Assembly: GCF_932526225.1 (NCBI RefSeq)
Contig: NC_064045.1
Span: 2,953,998-3,017,997 of the forward strand
Origin: Nematostella vectensis
Taxonomy: Eukaryota; Cnidaria; Anthozoa; Actiniaria; Edwardsiidae
Direction: 5' to 3'
Length of the DNA: 64,000 nucleotides
A model generated the notes under the pieces. The model had not been told where the DNA came from and ran no database searches. It saw nothing but the letters and a program-made list of their open reading frames with translations. The stretch's first letter is position 1. Each line of letters begins with the position of its first letter. The translations under genes were made by a program, and so were the position numbers. This document shows, piece after piece, positions 45,447 to 57,165 of this stretch.

Positions 45447-47252
45447 GTTAATTTTTCTAATATAGATCTATTAAGCTTCAAAAGTATAAATATCATATAT
45501 TAACATATATAATGTAATTTAATTGTGCTCATGACTCCTGCAAATTGTTATCTGCCTCTAAGGCATCTGATAGCAACACCCAAATACTCATAAACATTTT
45601 ATGTTGCCTGACTTTAACACTGAGTTAGCCAACTAGATAAACTGATCTATAGGGAAAATATCCTACTAACACAGACCAAGGTTCAAACTCATTTGCTGCA
45701 ATTTTCCTACTATTTCATATATTGCTTGATAAGTGTTGTCCAAGCAATTGTGGTAAACTATAATGCAAACACATCCACAAGCAGAGGAGCCCCCCAGCTA
45801 CAAATTCCTTGCTGTAAGATTTAACGTTTTAACCCCACAACCCTGGTCTATGGGTTTATAGTATAGCCCGAGTGAATAGTTTTATTTTACAGATCGCTGC
45901 ATAGGAAAGCATATGGAAGGTTAGCTGACATAACGTTTGCAAAAAAATCATACCCCCAACATTCTGTTCTGTAAAACAGAAGGAACAGAACTGTGCTGTC
46001 AATGAACTAGAGTTTTAAAGTGATACATTGCTAAAACTAAATTGTATAGAATAATGTTCCCTTACTCTACTTTCACAAATTACCATACTTGCAATCACTG
46101 GTACAGCAGATGCAATCGCCCCCAAAAATACATTGCTGAGTTCCTTTTTTTAAGTCCAAATCGAGTGAATCTGAAGTTTGATGTCTGCAAGATGAAGAAA
46201 AAGGACTTGATCGAAAAGCTGATGTGGCTTGAAAAGGAAATCAAAGAAAAAGAGCCTGCTACTACACAAACATTGGGATCTAATACTCGCTCACCACGGA
46301 CAGTTGCAAGGAGAAAGTGTTTAGGGATTTAAAAGAAAATTAACCAAGATGGAGCTAGCAACAACAGCATTCAGAATGGGAGTTAATTAGGCATGTGATC
46401 ATGTATGTTCCCCCAAGAAGCTAAACGTGGTGGTAGAGACAGATTGTCGGCCAAGTGCTGCCTAGTGTAAAAGGTTACATGCCTGAGAAATCACATCAAG
46501 TTTGATTTGAATATTATTTTTCATCTTTTTTATACAAATTGTAGGCTAGTGAGGAACATTTTTGTGGTGCTTCCTCAGTTTAAAATCAGCAAAAATTCTT
46601 TATTCTGGGCAAAACGGGGAGGATGCCATAACAAGCCTTTGAAAGCTGTTTGATGATTTCTTCCCAGCTGAGAAACTGATGTAGGCCAAGAATTTTTTGG
46701 CCCAAAATCATTCAAGCATTGTGTTAGAGATTGTGCTGATGAGTCTATCAAGATGGCAGCATTTTACTGAGCTTCTTACATTCCAAGCATCAACCCTCTA
46801 TAGCCATCTTCATCCTATTTAATTCGAGTCTATGAAAATACCATCTCAATGCCGACATCTCAGCTATTAGATAAATACAAGATTAAGACAACTATTTTTA
46901 TCACCTTCCTACTCTGTGTCGCAATTTCCAAATGAAAAAAAACACGTTTAATCAGAATAAATGCACTCTACTGTATGCAGAAAAGGGAAAAAACCCCTAA
47001 GTATACACGGACAAGCCACAGTTAACCTTTAAAAAGATGCTATTTGCACAAAATAAGAATTTGAAGGCTCAGGAAAAACTAAAAAATAAATAAACTTGAT
47101 TGATTGACTATCAGGCTGGGGTCATATTATGGAAAACACATGTGCCCATGAAAAGAGTCACTTTGGCAAGAAAACCTGAATCCTGGATGGGAATCCTGCA
47201 TGAGAAAATCACAGCAGAGAAAAATGCTGTATAATATTTTGTATCAGAGATT
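45447..47252. other. No gene recognised; end of unit 1
   Basis: Frames such as 46042-46332 (a Lys/Glu-rich helix, KKKDLIEKLMWLEKEIKEKE) are not supported: unit 2 has a stop inside it. 47041-47252 is the junction stretch just before the second gypsy copy begins. Confidence 0.45.
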
Positions 47253-47800
47253 GAACTAGTTTGGTTTTTCACTCCGAGAACTTCTAAAAACAAGTGTAGG
47301 AAATTGATTTCGTCTTGTGAAACGAGGGGCCTCGGGTGTGCATTTCTTTATACGAACGTTAGACAATCACCCTGCTAGATTCGCAGTGAATGTGAACCGC
47401 ATGAAACAAGTCATCGACAGAAACGAAAGACCTATAGACCCCCCTGACAATGACGGCACTGACGAACCTTACCTAGATGAAGACGATCTCCCTTCAGACA
47501 TTTTCACAACAGTAGAACCACTCAAACAAGCGGAGGACGCTCTTACCAACCAGTAGACATCCGTGCCAAGCACGAGCCAAACTACACATAACAGAACTCC
47601 AGACGAGACATCAGAGAACAAATCCAAATACTCACTAACAAAGACCGCTACAGAACAATCCACAGACAATGACGACATTTTCATAGCGAAAAAGCTGTTG
47701 AATTGTCGTCGAAGACGCAAAACAACCGAATACTTAGTCTTGTGGTCAGACGATTCACAAACTTGGGAACCGCGCCATAACATTTTAGATAGGGGCGACT
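47253..47800 (+). pseudogene. pol: Gypsy pol 3' end (unit 2 copy)
   Basis: Begins in the integrase C-terminal region (FTPRT) with the GPY motif deleted, and keeps the chromodomain (KKLLNCRRRRKTTEYLVLW, DDSQTWEPRHNILD). It retains the base lost in unit 1 near 31188 but has its own TAG at 47553 and an extra base near 47793. Confidence 0.85.
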
Positions 47801-48279
47801 CATCACCCACTACAACCACAGGTAGCCCAGGCAATGGTTGCTTGTCGTAGATCGGAATTCGGCTGTTCTGAGATCGGTCGAGTAAAGCGTTTTTTTTGTG
47901 TGTGAAATGTTGTCAATAAAATTGCCTTAGAACTTAGAATATGCCTTGTTGTTGTCAAATTCACGTGTAATAAACGATTTGGGGGGGGGGGGGGGTTTCT
48001 CAACGGAATTTATGACTTCTCTCTCCCTACTAAAGAAAGATACAAGGTTGGAGGCGCCATTTTCGGTAGCACTCAAATACCGTCGAAATTCGAGAGGAAA
48101 AAACAACAAACTAAATATTATTATCTCGCAGAACTATGCCAGGTACACTTACATTCGATATGTGGCAAAACATCCGAGCTAAACTATTTTCCCTGGCCGC
48201 TAGCCGTATTTTAAAACGAGAAAGTAGCCACAATTATCCTTGACCGATGCCGTTGGACAATTAGTTACGCTTGACCGCG

Positions 48280-48412
48280 CTGGGAAGGAGACCAAACTAT
48301 ATTACCCTCACTGCCAGGTGGGAAAATGTCGCGCTCGGCCGGTCTGGGAACTAGGGCAAACTATTTTACCCTCCCTACCCAAGAGAGCAAACTTCGCGCT
48401 CTGCCATTGTTA
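48280..48412 (+). repeat. Two-copy ~64-bp repeat in the pol-env spacer (unit 2)
   Basis: CTGGGAAGGAGACCAAACTA at 48280 and CTGGGAACTAGGGCAAACTA at 48344 head two imperfect copies. Unit 1 has one. The copies differ from each other, so loss in unit 1 is more likely than gain in unit 2. Confidence 0.6.
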
Positions 48413-49360
48413 GGCCATCCAATCCGAACGCGAGTTGACCAAGACTCTCCAGTGGAAAACCCGCGATGCTGTCAACGGCGCATTACTAACTGTAGTAGAT
48501 ACGGATTTCACACTTTTTCACGATCCCAAATTCAGTATTATCAGTTTGCGGAGCGAGATTGTCCGGAATTCAGGTGACAGCATTTTTTATTTTTAAATCT
48601 GAAGTATAGACTCGGCCAAGACGAACAACAGAGAAGGCGAAGAGACGGACTCAGATTGCAATCCTTCGAATTTTGTTTGTAGGTAGCACACTCGAATCTT
48701 TTGAAGACAGCAATCCCTTTTTGATGCAATACTCTAAATTATTTTCTCTGCTTTGCTCTTCTCGAACGTTTGCCAACACTATTAAAACACAGATTTTGTT
48801 GAACGTCACGTTCGACACTAAAACTTTTTTTTTACTTCCGGTTGTCGTTACGCAGAAAACCGACCAACAGAAACCTCAGGCAGGGAAGGAGCAGTCACAG
48901 CCCCCTACAGAAGAGCCAAAGAGAAAGAGAAGCCTCCGGCCGCCATTTTCGCGGGGATGGAGCTGGATTCGGATTCAGAAGATGATGTGGATCCGGACCA
49001 ATTAATCAATGACTACCCGTTCACACTGGACACAGTCGAAGATTATTTTGACGCCATCGCCGACGGATACATCCGTCTACACTAGTTATATTCATAAACC
49101 ACACTTCTTATCTCTCGTAATTATCGACGTTCCTCTTACAATATATCTTCTTTTTATAAAAAAATTAGTTTTTTTTCTGCATTTCAAGGCTATACGTAGT
49201 CTTTTAAATTTCTTCTGTCAGTATGAGCGCCTAAACTTAGGGGAACTCGATAGTTAATTAATCTGTTTTATCATTGTAGCCAAGTACATGCAATATAAAT
49301 AAATCCATTGTAATCACCCAAATTTAGCTTTCTATTTGAATTTATCTTTCAGACCAATAG

Positions 49361-51232
49361 ATGCCGAGTATGTTGTTTTACGGAACACCGAGCCTTTTTG
49401 CTACTTGCTTCATTTTCACAATAGTGATTCGGCTTTCAAATGCACAACAATTTGGCGAATTCAACGAACAAGTGACCTTTTACCCTGCAGCGCTTTATGT
49501 TTCCCATCACCCCCGACAGCTCACTTTTTATGACGACACCAAATTAGCACATATTACGGCAGACCTTAGAACATCTCCGCTAGGTCCCAAAAGAACCATG
49601 TCAACGAAGTGTTCACAGGCTCATACAACGTTTTATAACCACCTCCTATCTACTGTTTTTGTTACGCGCGATACAATGCAACGCCAAATGTCTCTTTCTA
49701 TCTTGATCGAGTGTAACACATTCCTATCCAATTTATACTATTATGAGACCGGAACGTCTCCCAGCATGTTATGCTGGTCTCTTCGGTTTATTTCGACTTC
49801 TTTACAAGAGCGCACTAGGGAAATGCGAAGAAAACCACGTTAAAAACTTGCGCGCGACCTTGCGTAGTATGACAAGCACGCTACAAACTTCTCAACATTT
49901 AAATAGAGCGGTAAACGGTAAAACCGTTTATCTATTCAAACTCACAGACACAATGTCCACCAAGATAAATAGGCTCTCCCACAATATGTAACAAGTCGAT
50001 CAGACGTTCAGAACCTGGCAAAAAAACAATTAGTGCTTATGTCACGACATAGAAGATGTCACGACAAACTTCTAATGGAATTTCTGTCAAAATATACGAT
50101 GGAATCAAGCCGCGCAATGAGTGATCTTCTGCGATCCTTTGAGATACAGAGTACGGTGGACACTGTCATGCGTATCAACTCACGAAAATTGATTTCCATT
50201 TTCGAATTTCCGCAGTTTATCATTCCGCACATTCAGTGGCGTTTTCGTGAAGATCCCGATCTCGCTTTAACAACAGACGCGTTATCACACGGTATAAATT
50301 TGATCGCAGCCCCAACAGTCGAAGTAGAGCACAGAGCGAATAAAATCAACCTTCACATTTTAATCACAATTCCTGTTGTCAAGGATACTGGTTCCTTCTG
50401 CACAGTTGAAAACCTTAGCCCTTTAACTGTCAACCTAACAGGATCATGTGTCTCGGGGCCAATTCGCAAAAATGACCTTGCATTAATTACATGCCCCTCG
50501 GAAAAATATATTGTAAAGCAAAGTGCCCTGTCCAAATGTTTTCAAAATGACAAAGCTTTTCTATGCCAAACCAACATACTACATAAAATAGGTAGTAGTG
50601 AATGGCTCGGTCTTCCATTTAACAAACATACTAAACTCAAGTATGCAAGGAACTTTCTACCAACAAGCTGCGATACGCTACACCCGTTGATTGGATTGGG
50701 AGGACGAACCTATCTCTCAACAACCCACAACACATTGCAAACAACGCAGGGAGCCCTGGACCTACGGCCTCTGCAGGTCTTTACACTCCCATGCAACGTG
50801 TCCTTTCAAGGGATGAAATCAGGAATAACAGACTGTTCGGAACGACTCGATGTTCACTTGCCAATATTTGCTAAGCAGTCACTTCAGTACGTAGATTGGC
50901 ACCTCCAGGATCGATTTACACCGGACTTACATCACAAATCACTTGATGTGCCATCACAAATGGTCATCAACCAATCAGTGGCTAAAGAACTGGATAAGGT
51001 TTACCTCACCTATGACTCTCGTTTGACGGAGCAGATCGCGGAAGCAAACAAACAAATCAACAAGATTCAAGAGGTTATCTTAACCTACTCGGATCAGATC
51101 CTGCTCTATGTCATATCAACCCTATGCATTTAAAACACGATCCTCTTCATTACACTGTTAGTCGTGTATTACCAGCACACGTACAGCAAACGCCACGTGC
51201 CTGCCACGTGCCACAAGTGTAACCTCAAAAAG
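49361..51232 (+). pseudogene. env: Env-like gene, second copy, 3'-truncated (unit 2)
   Basis: Collinear with 33125-34996. It shares the two early frame breaks but lacks the TGA of unit 1, leaving 50033-51133 open for 366 codons. A one-base loss near 51130 stops the frame inside the membrane span, a TAA near 49987 is private, and the cytoplasmic tail is replaced by unrelated sequence at 51233. The splice acceptor before the ATG is conserved. Confidence 0.75.
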
Positions 51233-51446
51233 GTTATTAGAGATTATTCTCTATTGTTTCCCAGCTAGCCTTCCAAAATTTTGCAGTTTTGTTTTAACAA
51301 ACGTCGAATAATTCCAAGCACTTTTAGCATGCTTTTTTCAAAATTGTATGTTTCTTTGTATCTCTGATATTTCAGATGCCATAGCTGCAATCGCAGCAAT
51401 TCACTTGTGCGAAAATGTTGTGAAACATTTCCTTCCCCCACAGGAA

Positions 51447-51500
51447 GTTGGTCAGCGGTCGGGATGTTGGTCAGCGGTTGGATGTTGGTCAGCGGTCGAC
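51447..51500 (+). repeat. LINE 5' end: three ~18-bp tandem repeats
   Basis: GTTGGTCAGCGG recurs at 51447, 51466 and 51484 within the first 57 bp of the element, just before the ATG. They may be promoter monomers or a record of 5'-end addition. Confidence 0.8.
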
Positions 51501-51504
51501 CAAG

Positions 51505-54500
51505 ATGGCGGCCAATTTCCTCACTCCTGTCTTTATAGCTTTTCTTGCAATTTTATTCAACCAAAAGTTGCACTATTCACCAAATTTGACTTCAGGGATA
51601 AATGGATTTGGTCTGAACTGCATCCTGGCGAACAGTGAGTCGATATTAACTGGTCTTGAAGCCTTTTACAGCCACAATATACGAGCAAATAAGATGAACG
51701 TCGGCCGAAGCTCAAGTGAACACAAACATCTCTTGCTTTGCTTACTTCTCTTAGGTGGCGATATTCAATTAAACCCGGGTCCCAAGTGGAAATTTCCATG
51801 TGGCTCTTGCAACAAACCAGTTAAAAGCAACCAAAAGGGTATTCAGTGTGACAATTGTAACTTATGGTATCACACAAGATGCTGTTCCATCAATGATGAT
51901 TTATACTATACCCTCGCAGCTTCGTCTTGTACGTGGTTATGTGTGTCTTGTGGCTTTCCAAGTTTCTCAAGCTCACTATTTGAATCATCCTCCATCGAGC
52001 TACAAAATTCATTTTCTTCATTAGACTCATTGCATCAAGATACACAGAATATTAGTAGCTCTACTATTAGATCACCTGAAACTAGCCCGCTCGACTCCAG
52101 CTCAAGAAATTCAAGTAATACAAGAAAGCAGTCAAAGGAAAAACTAACTGGCATGATTCTTAATTGTAACGGTCTTAAGGGAACTGATCATATTACTAAA
52201 TTCCAAGCTCTCATAAACTTACATGATCCTGACTTTATCCTTGGAACTGAATCGAAGCTGTGCCCTGATATTTCAACTTACTCCATCTTCTCTCAGAACT
52301 ATTCAGTTTTTCGAAGGGACAGAAATAAATTTGGAGGCGGTGTCTTTCAAGCCATAAAATCAGATCTAGTTTGTACCGAAGAGCCAGATTTTGAAGTTGA
52401 TAACTGTGAAATCGTTTGGACCTCCCTCAAGCTAGCAAACCGTAAATCAATATATATGTCATCTTATTATAGGCCACCAAACCAACCTTCTGATTCTATC
52501 GATAATCTGAATGAATCTATAAGACGAGTCTTCAACAAAGTTAAAAATTTCCCAAACATCATCATTGGAGGAGATTTTAATCTTGGAGACATTGAATGGA
52601 ACTCAAGTGTCCCAACTCCAACAAATCCAGCTACAGCTTCCTTACATCAAAAGTTCCTTCAAACCATTGATGATTTTTCTCTCTCGCAACATGTCAAAAC
52701 TACCACAAGACCATCATCTGGTAAGACTTTGGACCTGTTATTAACTACCTACCCGAATGTTATTGTTAATACCTCTACTGCTTCTGGCTTAAGTGATCAT
52801 CTTGCTGTCATCTTTGAGGTTAACTTAAAGCCTTCTAGATCACTAAAACCTCCTCACAAGGTTTATCAATACAAGAAAGCCAACTTTCCTGATCTGTGTA
52901 AATTTATGTCAGACTCATCAACTACATTCTTCTCGACAAATCCAGAAAAGAGAACAGTTGAAGAAAACTGGGTCCTGTTTAAAACCTCATTGTCTACTGG
53001 GATATCTCAGTTTATTCCACAAAAATCTTCACGCCCAAAATATAAATTACCATGGATTAATACCAACATCAAAAGAGAAATGCGCAAGAAAGATCGTATG
53101 CATAAAAAAGCCATTAAGTCCAAAAATCAACAACACTGGGAGGCTTTCAAGCGTCAGCGTAATCTGGTTTCAAAGCTCATCAAAGACTCCCATAATGATT
53201 ATCTTAATAACATCATAGGCAATAGCTTAAAAGATAATCCCAAAAAGTTTTGGTCTTATGTAAGGAGTAGCAAATCAGAGTCTATTGGCATCCCGCCTCT
53301 AAAGAACAATGATTCCTCTGTTTCTGTGACAGACGCACATAAAGCTGAAACTCTTAATACTTTTTTCCATTCAGTATTTACACAAGAACAACTACCAACA
53401 CCTGTTCTTGGAAATTCACCATATTCATCAATTCCAGATCTTCACATTTCTGCTGAAGGAGTCTGTAAGCAATTATCTGAATTAAATCCCAAGAAGGCAT
53501 GCGGGCCCGACGAAATTCCTGCAAATGTTCTGAAAGAAGTTTCCCAATCAATATCACATTGGCTAGCATTCATTTTTCAACAATCTTTTGACTGCAACAA
53601 GATTCCATCTGAATGGTCAAATGCTTTAATCACAGCGATTCACAAGAAGGGTTTGAAATCTGAGCCAGCCAATTATCGACCCATTTCATTAACTTCTATT
53701 TGCTGTAAAATAATGGAACACATCATTCTCAGCCATATGGCCAAACACTTGTCATCTCATAATATCCTTATCAACCAACAACATGGATTTAGGGAAAAAT
53801 TTTCCTGTGAAACTCAACTAATCTCTGCAATTCATGACTGGGCAAAAACTATTAATTTTCGTGGCCAAACTGATGTTTTATTATTAGACTTCTCAAAGGC
53901 CTTTGATTCCGTTCCGCACCAACGACTGCTCATTAAACTTGATTTTTATGGAATCAGAGGTAATATGCTCAATTGGATCAAAGCATTTGTATCAAACCGC
54001 AAACAAAGTGTTTCAGTCAATGGTACTGTTTCTTCATCCAAGTCTGTAGTGTCTGGCGTGCCTCAGGGCTCTGTTTTGGGCCCAGTGTTATTCCTATTGT
54101 TTATTAATGACATTTCAACATCTATACAATCTAACCTTCGTCTATTCGCAGACGACTGTGTATTATATAGAGAGGTAGCTTCATTACAGGACTGTCAAGC
54201 TTTACAACAAGACCTCGATCGTTTATCTGTGTGGTCAAAAACTTGGCAACTTAAATTCAATGTTTCTAAATGTTATCATTTAGGAATTACTCGAAAGAAA
54301 ATACCTGTTAAGTTTACTTACTCCATGGATGGAAAATGTATAACCCAAGCATCTTCTACCCCCTACTTAGGAGTAACCATCGCTGATAATCTATCATGGA
54401 ACGAACACTGTGATAACATCTGCAAAAAGGCAAATTCTACCCTTGGCCTTTTGAAACGCATTCTATCTGGTTGTTCTCCTGAAGTAAAGGACTCTGCCTA

Positions 54501-54954
54501 TAGAACACTTGTTCGTCCTAAATTAGAATATGCCACCAGTGCATGGAATCCATATACACAATGTAATATAAACAAGATTGAGATGATTCAACGACGTGCA
54601 GCAAGATTTGTTTTCAATGATTACTCACGCTATAGTAGTGTTTCTCCTATGATCAACTCACTAGGATGGGAATCCTTGGAACAACGTAGGCAATTAAATC
54701 AAGCACATATGTTCTATAAAATCTACAATGGCCTTGTTGGTATATCTTTTCCACCCGAAGTAACACCTATCACAAGAGTCTCAAGACAACCCAACTGCGC
54801 GCCCTTCCATCAACTTGTAACATTGAATGACACTTATAAATATTCATTTTACCCAAGAACTATAAGAACTTGGAACAGTATAAATTTATCTACAATCCCA
54901 GATTCGTTAGCTAAGTTCAAGGACAGTTTATTATTAAAAGTCCAAACCAATTAA
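51505..54954 (+). CDS. LINE polyprotein: 2A-like motif, PHD finger, APE endonuclease, reverse transcriptase; intact
   Basis: The ATG at 51505 (CAAGATGG) is preferred over upstream in-frame TTG codons. 1149 aa. Residues 1-20 are hydrophobic; 75-83 Leu-rich, then GGDIQLNPGP (84-93), a 2A-like ribosome-skipping motif with Gln where Glu is usual. 95-150: PHD-type finger (CGSC, CDNC, WYHTRC, WLCVSC). 214-438: APE endonuclease with N220, E249, GGDFN (D357, N359) and SDH (430-432). About 700-960: RT with LLLDFSKAFD (D795), GVPQGSVLGP (851-860) and FADD (881-884). The C-terminal half-domain has RRAARFVFNDY. No stop or frameshift, and all catalytic residues are present. It nicks target DNA and primes reverse transcription there. 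If 2A works, a ~92-aa N-terminal peptide separates from the enzyme. Confidence 0.95.
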   Translation: MAANFLTPVFIAFLAILFNQKLHYSPNLTSGINGFGLNCILANSESILTGLEAFYSHNIRANKMNVGRSSSEHKHLLLCLLLLGGDIQLNPGPKWKFPCGSCNKPVKSNQKGIQCDNCNLWYHTRCCSINDDLYYTLAASSCTWLCVSCGFPSFSSSLFESSSIELQNSFSSLDSLHQDTQNISSSTIRSPETSPLDSSSRNSSNTRKQSKEKLTGMILNCNGLKGTDHITKFQALINLHDPDFILGTESKLCPDISTYSIFSQNYSVFRRDRNKFGGGVFQAIKSDLVCTEEPDFEVDNCEIVWTSLKLANRKSIYMSSYYRPPNQPSDSIDNLNESIRRVFNKVKNFPNIIIGGDFNLGDIEWNSSVPTPTNPATASLHQKFLQTIDDFSLSQHVKTTTRPSSGKTLDLLLTTYPNVIVNTSTASGLSDHLAVIFEVNLKPSRSLKPPHKVYQYKKANFPDLCKFMSDSSTTFFSTNPEKRTVEENWVLFKTSLSTGISQFIPQKSSRPKYKLPWINTNIKREMRKKDRMHKKAIKSKNQQHWEAFKRQRNLVSKLIKDSHNDYLNNIIGNSLKDNPKKFWSYVRSSKSESIGIPPLKNNDSSVSVTDAHKAETLNTFFHSVFTQEQLPTPVLGNSPYSSIPDLHISAEGVCKQLSELNPKKACGPDEIPANVLKEVSQSISHWLAFIFQQSFDCNKIPSEWSNALITAIHKKGLKSEPANYRPISLTSICCKIMEHIILSHMAKHLSSHNILINQQHGFREKFSCETQLISAIHDWAKTINFRGQTDVLLLDFSKAFDSVPHQRLLIKLDFYGIRGNMLNWIKAFVSNRKQSVSVNGTVSSSKSVVSGVPQGSVLGPVLFLLFINDISTSIQSNLRLFADDCVLYREVASLQDCQALQQDLDRLSVWSKTWQLKFNVSKCYHLGITRKKIPVKFTYSMDGKCITQASSTPYLGVTIADNLSWNEHCDNICKKANSTLGLLKRILSGCSPEVKDSAYRTLVRPKLEYATSAWNPYTQCNINKIEMIQRRAARFVFNDYSRYSSVSPMINSLGWESLEQRRQLNQAHMFYKIYNGLVGISFPPEVTPITRVSRQPNCAPFHQLVTLNDTYKYSFYPRTIRTWNSINLSTIPDSLAKFKDSLLLKVQTN

Positions 54955-55420
54955 TAATACCTATTGATATATATATGCATGAAAAGATATATTTATTTTT
55001 ATTTAACATTTACATTAACAATTAACATATTTTTTACTAGTTTCTGATCTTTAGGGTGCATGCCATGGATGCATGGAGCGGCTGCCAAACTAGCGGGAGT
55101 TGGCTCAAGGGTGAGGCAAAGATTCTTTGTTTCGCGCTTGGGTTGATTCTTGTTGGTTGGCTGTTTCATGCATTTATGGCATTCACTCTATTGATGATAA
55201 CTTTAATTTCATGTATATATAATTAATTATTTAATTTTATCAAATATCTAATTTCAATAATTTTCAAGTAATATATATTTATGCTTCATTTTCAATTTAA
55301 CCTAAATTATTTTTCCGATGGCCGATAATTATTATTATTATATTTTTCTTTTGTATTTATATATTGTATTTTCTTTTTCAACTCCTAGTATAGTCTTAAC
55401 TGTTTTTTAGGAGTATAACT

Positions 55421-55441
55421 ATTAAAGATTAAAGATTAAAG
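55421..55441 (+). repeat. LINE 3' microsatellite tail (ATTAAAG)x3
   Basis: Three perfect heptamers directly before the resumed target sequence (AAAAAAGAAATG). The AATTATTATTAT runs upstream (about 55325-55345) belong to the 3' UTR. Confidence 0.9.
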
Positions 55442-55777
55442 AAAAAAGAAATGAGAGGGGATGGGAACGTGACCCACCAAAGAAGACATCTTTTTGATAG
55501 GGTAAATTTTTATTATTATAACGGAGCCAGCGAAAGGGGAGGTGGGAGGGGTAAAAGAATTCTGCCGGACTTACCGAGTTTCAAGGATATATTGAAAAGC
55601 CACGAAGCTCAGTCAGATGTTTCTTAAATAGGCCCATACTTGAAAAATATCTGCATACCATACACAGGAATGTCCTTAGGAAGATGGACGCCAAACTTAC
55701 TCAAGCACGGTTGCATCTCACGGCATATTCATCAGGAAAATAGAATTTTAGTTGCTCTCACTATCTCTGTCAGGAAA

Positions 55778-56045
55778 ATGACTTGGTTACACGACGGTAA
55801 GTTTATTCAATCCAAAACAATTCGCGCTGTTTGAACGATTTTCTGTCACTTTGTCTTAACTGATGATCATTCATTCAAACTGGTAATTTAGTTGAACCAA
55901 AACCAGAATACTAACTTGCTACTTTGATTTTCTAGTTGTAGTTTGCATTATCTCAGTCGTGGCTGTGGTCGTGGCTTACGTTAAACCTTCAATAAGCCTC
56001 TTCGGCCGAGTAAAAAAAACGAAGCCATTGTGGTTTGATGCAAAG
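55778..56045 (+). CDS. Two-exon reading frame with a membrane span (unit 2)
   Basis: Exons 55778-55796 and 55936-56045, same splice sites, phase and residues as 38133-38400. Confidence 0.4.
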
Positions 56046-56312
56046 GTAAGCCTTTAATTTTAAACTCGCCTTTGTTGAAGCGGCACACCTCCTTTGTTAT
56101 TCTTGAGTTCTCGCCTCTTTGGATATTTGCTCTTGAGATTCGACTATTTGAGTCAACTTTATATATTGCCCTACACGGTAAATGGAATATTCCCTGGAAC
56201 TACCTGGTATTTTAACTTGCTTTTGTGAAGGGCTCTCCAAGAGGTTTTTCCGGCTCTTCGCGAGTTTGTAGTGTGAACTCATGGATAGCGCTCACGACTT
56301 TTACCAGATTTA

Positions 56313-56732
56313 ATGGGGGAACTTTCTGTCGAAGAGGGAGAAGATCTCCAAGCTATTTTTTTAGAGAACTTTCTATCCGGTTGGAAAACTGATGATTTTT
56401 CCGAGAGAAAAAGAGAGAATAAAACTGGCTTGTTTGGAAAAAAAACCAAAGAGTTATTATCTTGGAAAAGCTTTGTCCATTTCTTCTTTGATGAACACAA
56501 AGGATTCTGTCCAACATGTTGCAAGACTCCTTTCAAAACTTCAAGCGCGTTCTCTAGTCATTATTATAGAAAACACATTAAAATAAAAGTCAAGGAAAGT
56601 GATACGGGTGCCTATGAGAGCAACAACAACGTTTTGGTATCTGATCTCAGCGCTATATGGTATGAATTTGAGGGTTGTTCCAATAGACTTATCAGGAGTT
56701 GGAACAACTGCAGAATACCCCTTCACAGATAG
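56313..56732 (+). CDS. 139-aa ORF with one C2H2-like finger (unit 2)
   Basis: Copy of 38647-39066 with a single visible residue change; the finger C-x2-C-x13-H-x4-H is intact. Retention of the frame in both copies is weak evidence of coding, since the duplication is young. Confidence 0.45.
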   Translation: MGELSVEEGEDLQAIFLENFLSGWKTDDFSERKRENKTGLFGKKTKELLSWKSFVHFFFDEHKGFCPTCCKTPFKTSSAFSSHYYRKHIKIKVKESDTGAYESNNNVLVSDLSAIWYEFEGCSNRLIRSWNNCRIPLHR

Positions 56733-57100
56733 CTGTACCCCCTTTTAAACTCATCCACACGTCAACGCGTCAACTCAACAACGCGTCAACTTAGCAATGC
56801 CTCAACTCAACACAGTGTCAATTCGTAAATGCGTCATCTCAACAAAGCCTCAACTCAAACAACATGTCCACTCAACAACTAGTCCTATAGTAGGGGGGCT
56901 CACTACTACTAGTGTTATATGTAAAGTATACAACTTTGTGGCCACATCCAAAGTAGTACGCGAGGTTAGCTTGCCAATTTCGAACAAGCCATTCTATTAA
57001 GTTGTGTGAAAACTGTATTTTCTTAACTCAGTTCTATATGTTGTTTATTGCGGAAACTTTGGCTGATTCAGATCTTAGTCGCAACATACCACATAACCGC

Positions 57101-57165
57101 GCAAAGACATCTTAGGTAAGCGACTCATCGCACACTACAACAAGTTCACTCTCAAAAACCAGTGA
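57101..57165 (+). pseudogene. Older gypsy chromodomain tail (unit 2)
   Basis: Same as 39591-39655; about 160 bp of upstream sequence present in unit 1 (39367-39525) is deleted here near 57031. Confidence 0.55.

Larger units (their letters stand above)
31054..47252 (+). repeat. Tandem segmental duplication, unit 1
   Basis: Same order as unit 2: gypsy 3' pol, env, exon-like block, old chromodomain/env relic, 70-bp repeats, piggyBac, tail. Identity by eye is about 99% outside indels. It starts at GAACTAGTTTGG inside the integrase C-terminal region, which recurs at 47253 immediately after the end of the block. Confidence 0.9.
51444..55441 (+). mobile_element. Apparently full-length CR1-like LINE inserted in unit 2
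   Basis: Borders come from the empty site in unit 1: sequence continuous at 37794/37795 (CCAACAG/AAAAAAAGAAATG) is interrupted in unit 2 by 3998 bp. The element has a short repeat-bearing 5' end, one 1149-codon ORF, a 487-bp 3' UTR and a tail of three ATTAAAG units, with no target duplication visible; a microsatellite 3' tail is typical of the CR1/L2 group. Confidence 0.92.

Noticed and set aside
46042-46332. 96-aa Lys/Glu-rich frame as a coiled-coil gene
   Set aside because: The unit 2 copy has an in-frame TGA and several replacements, showing no constraint.
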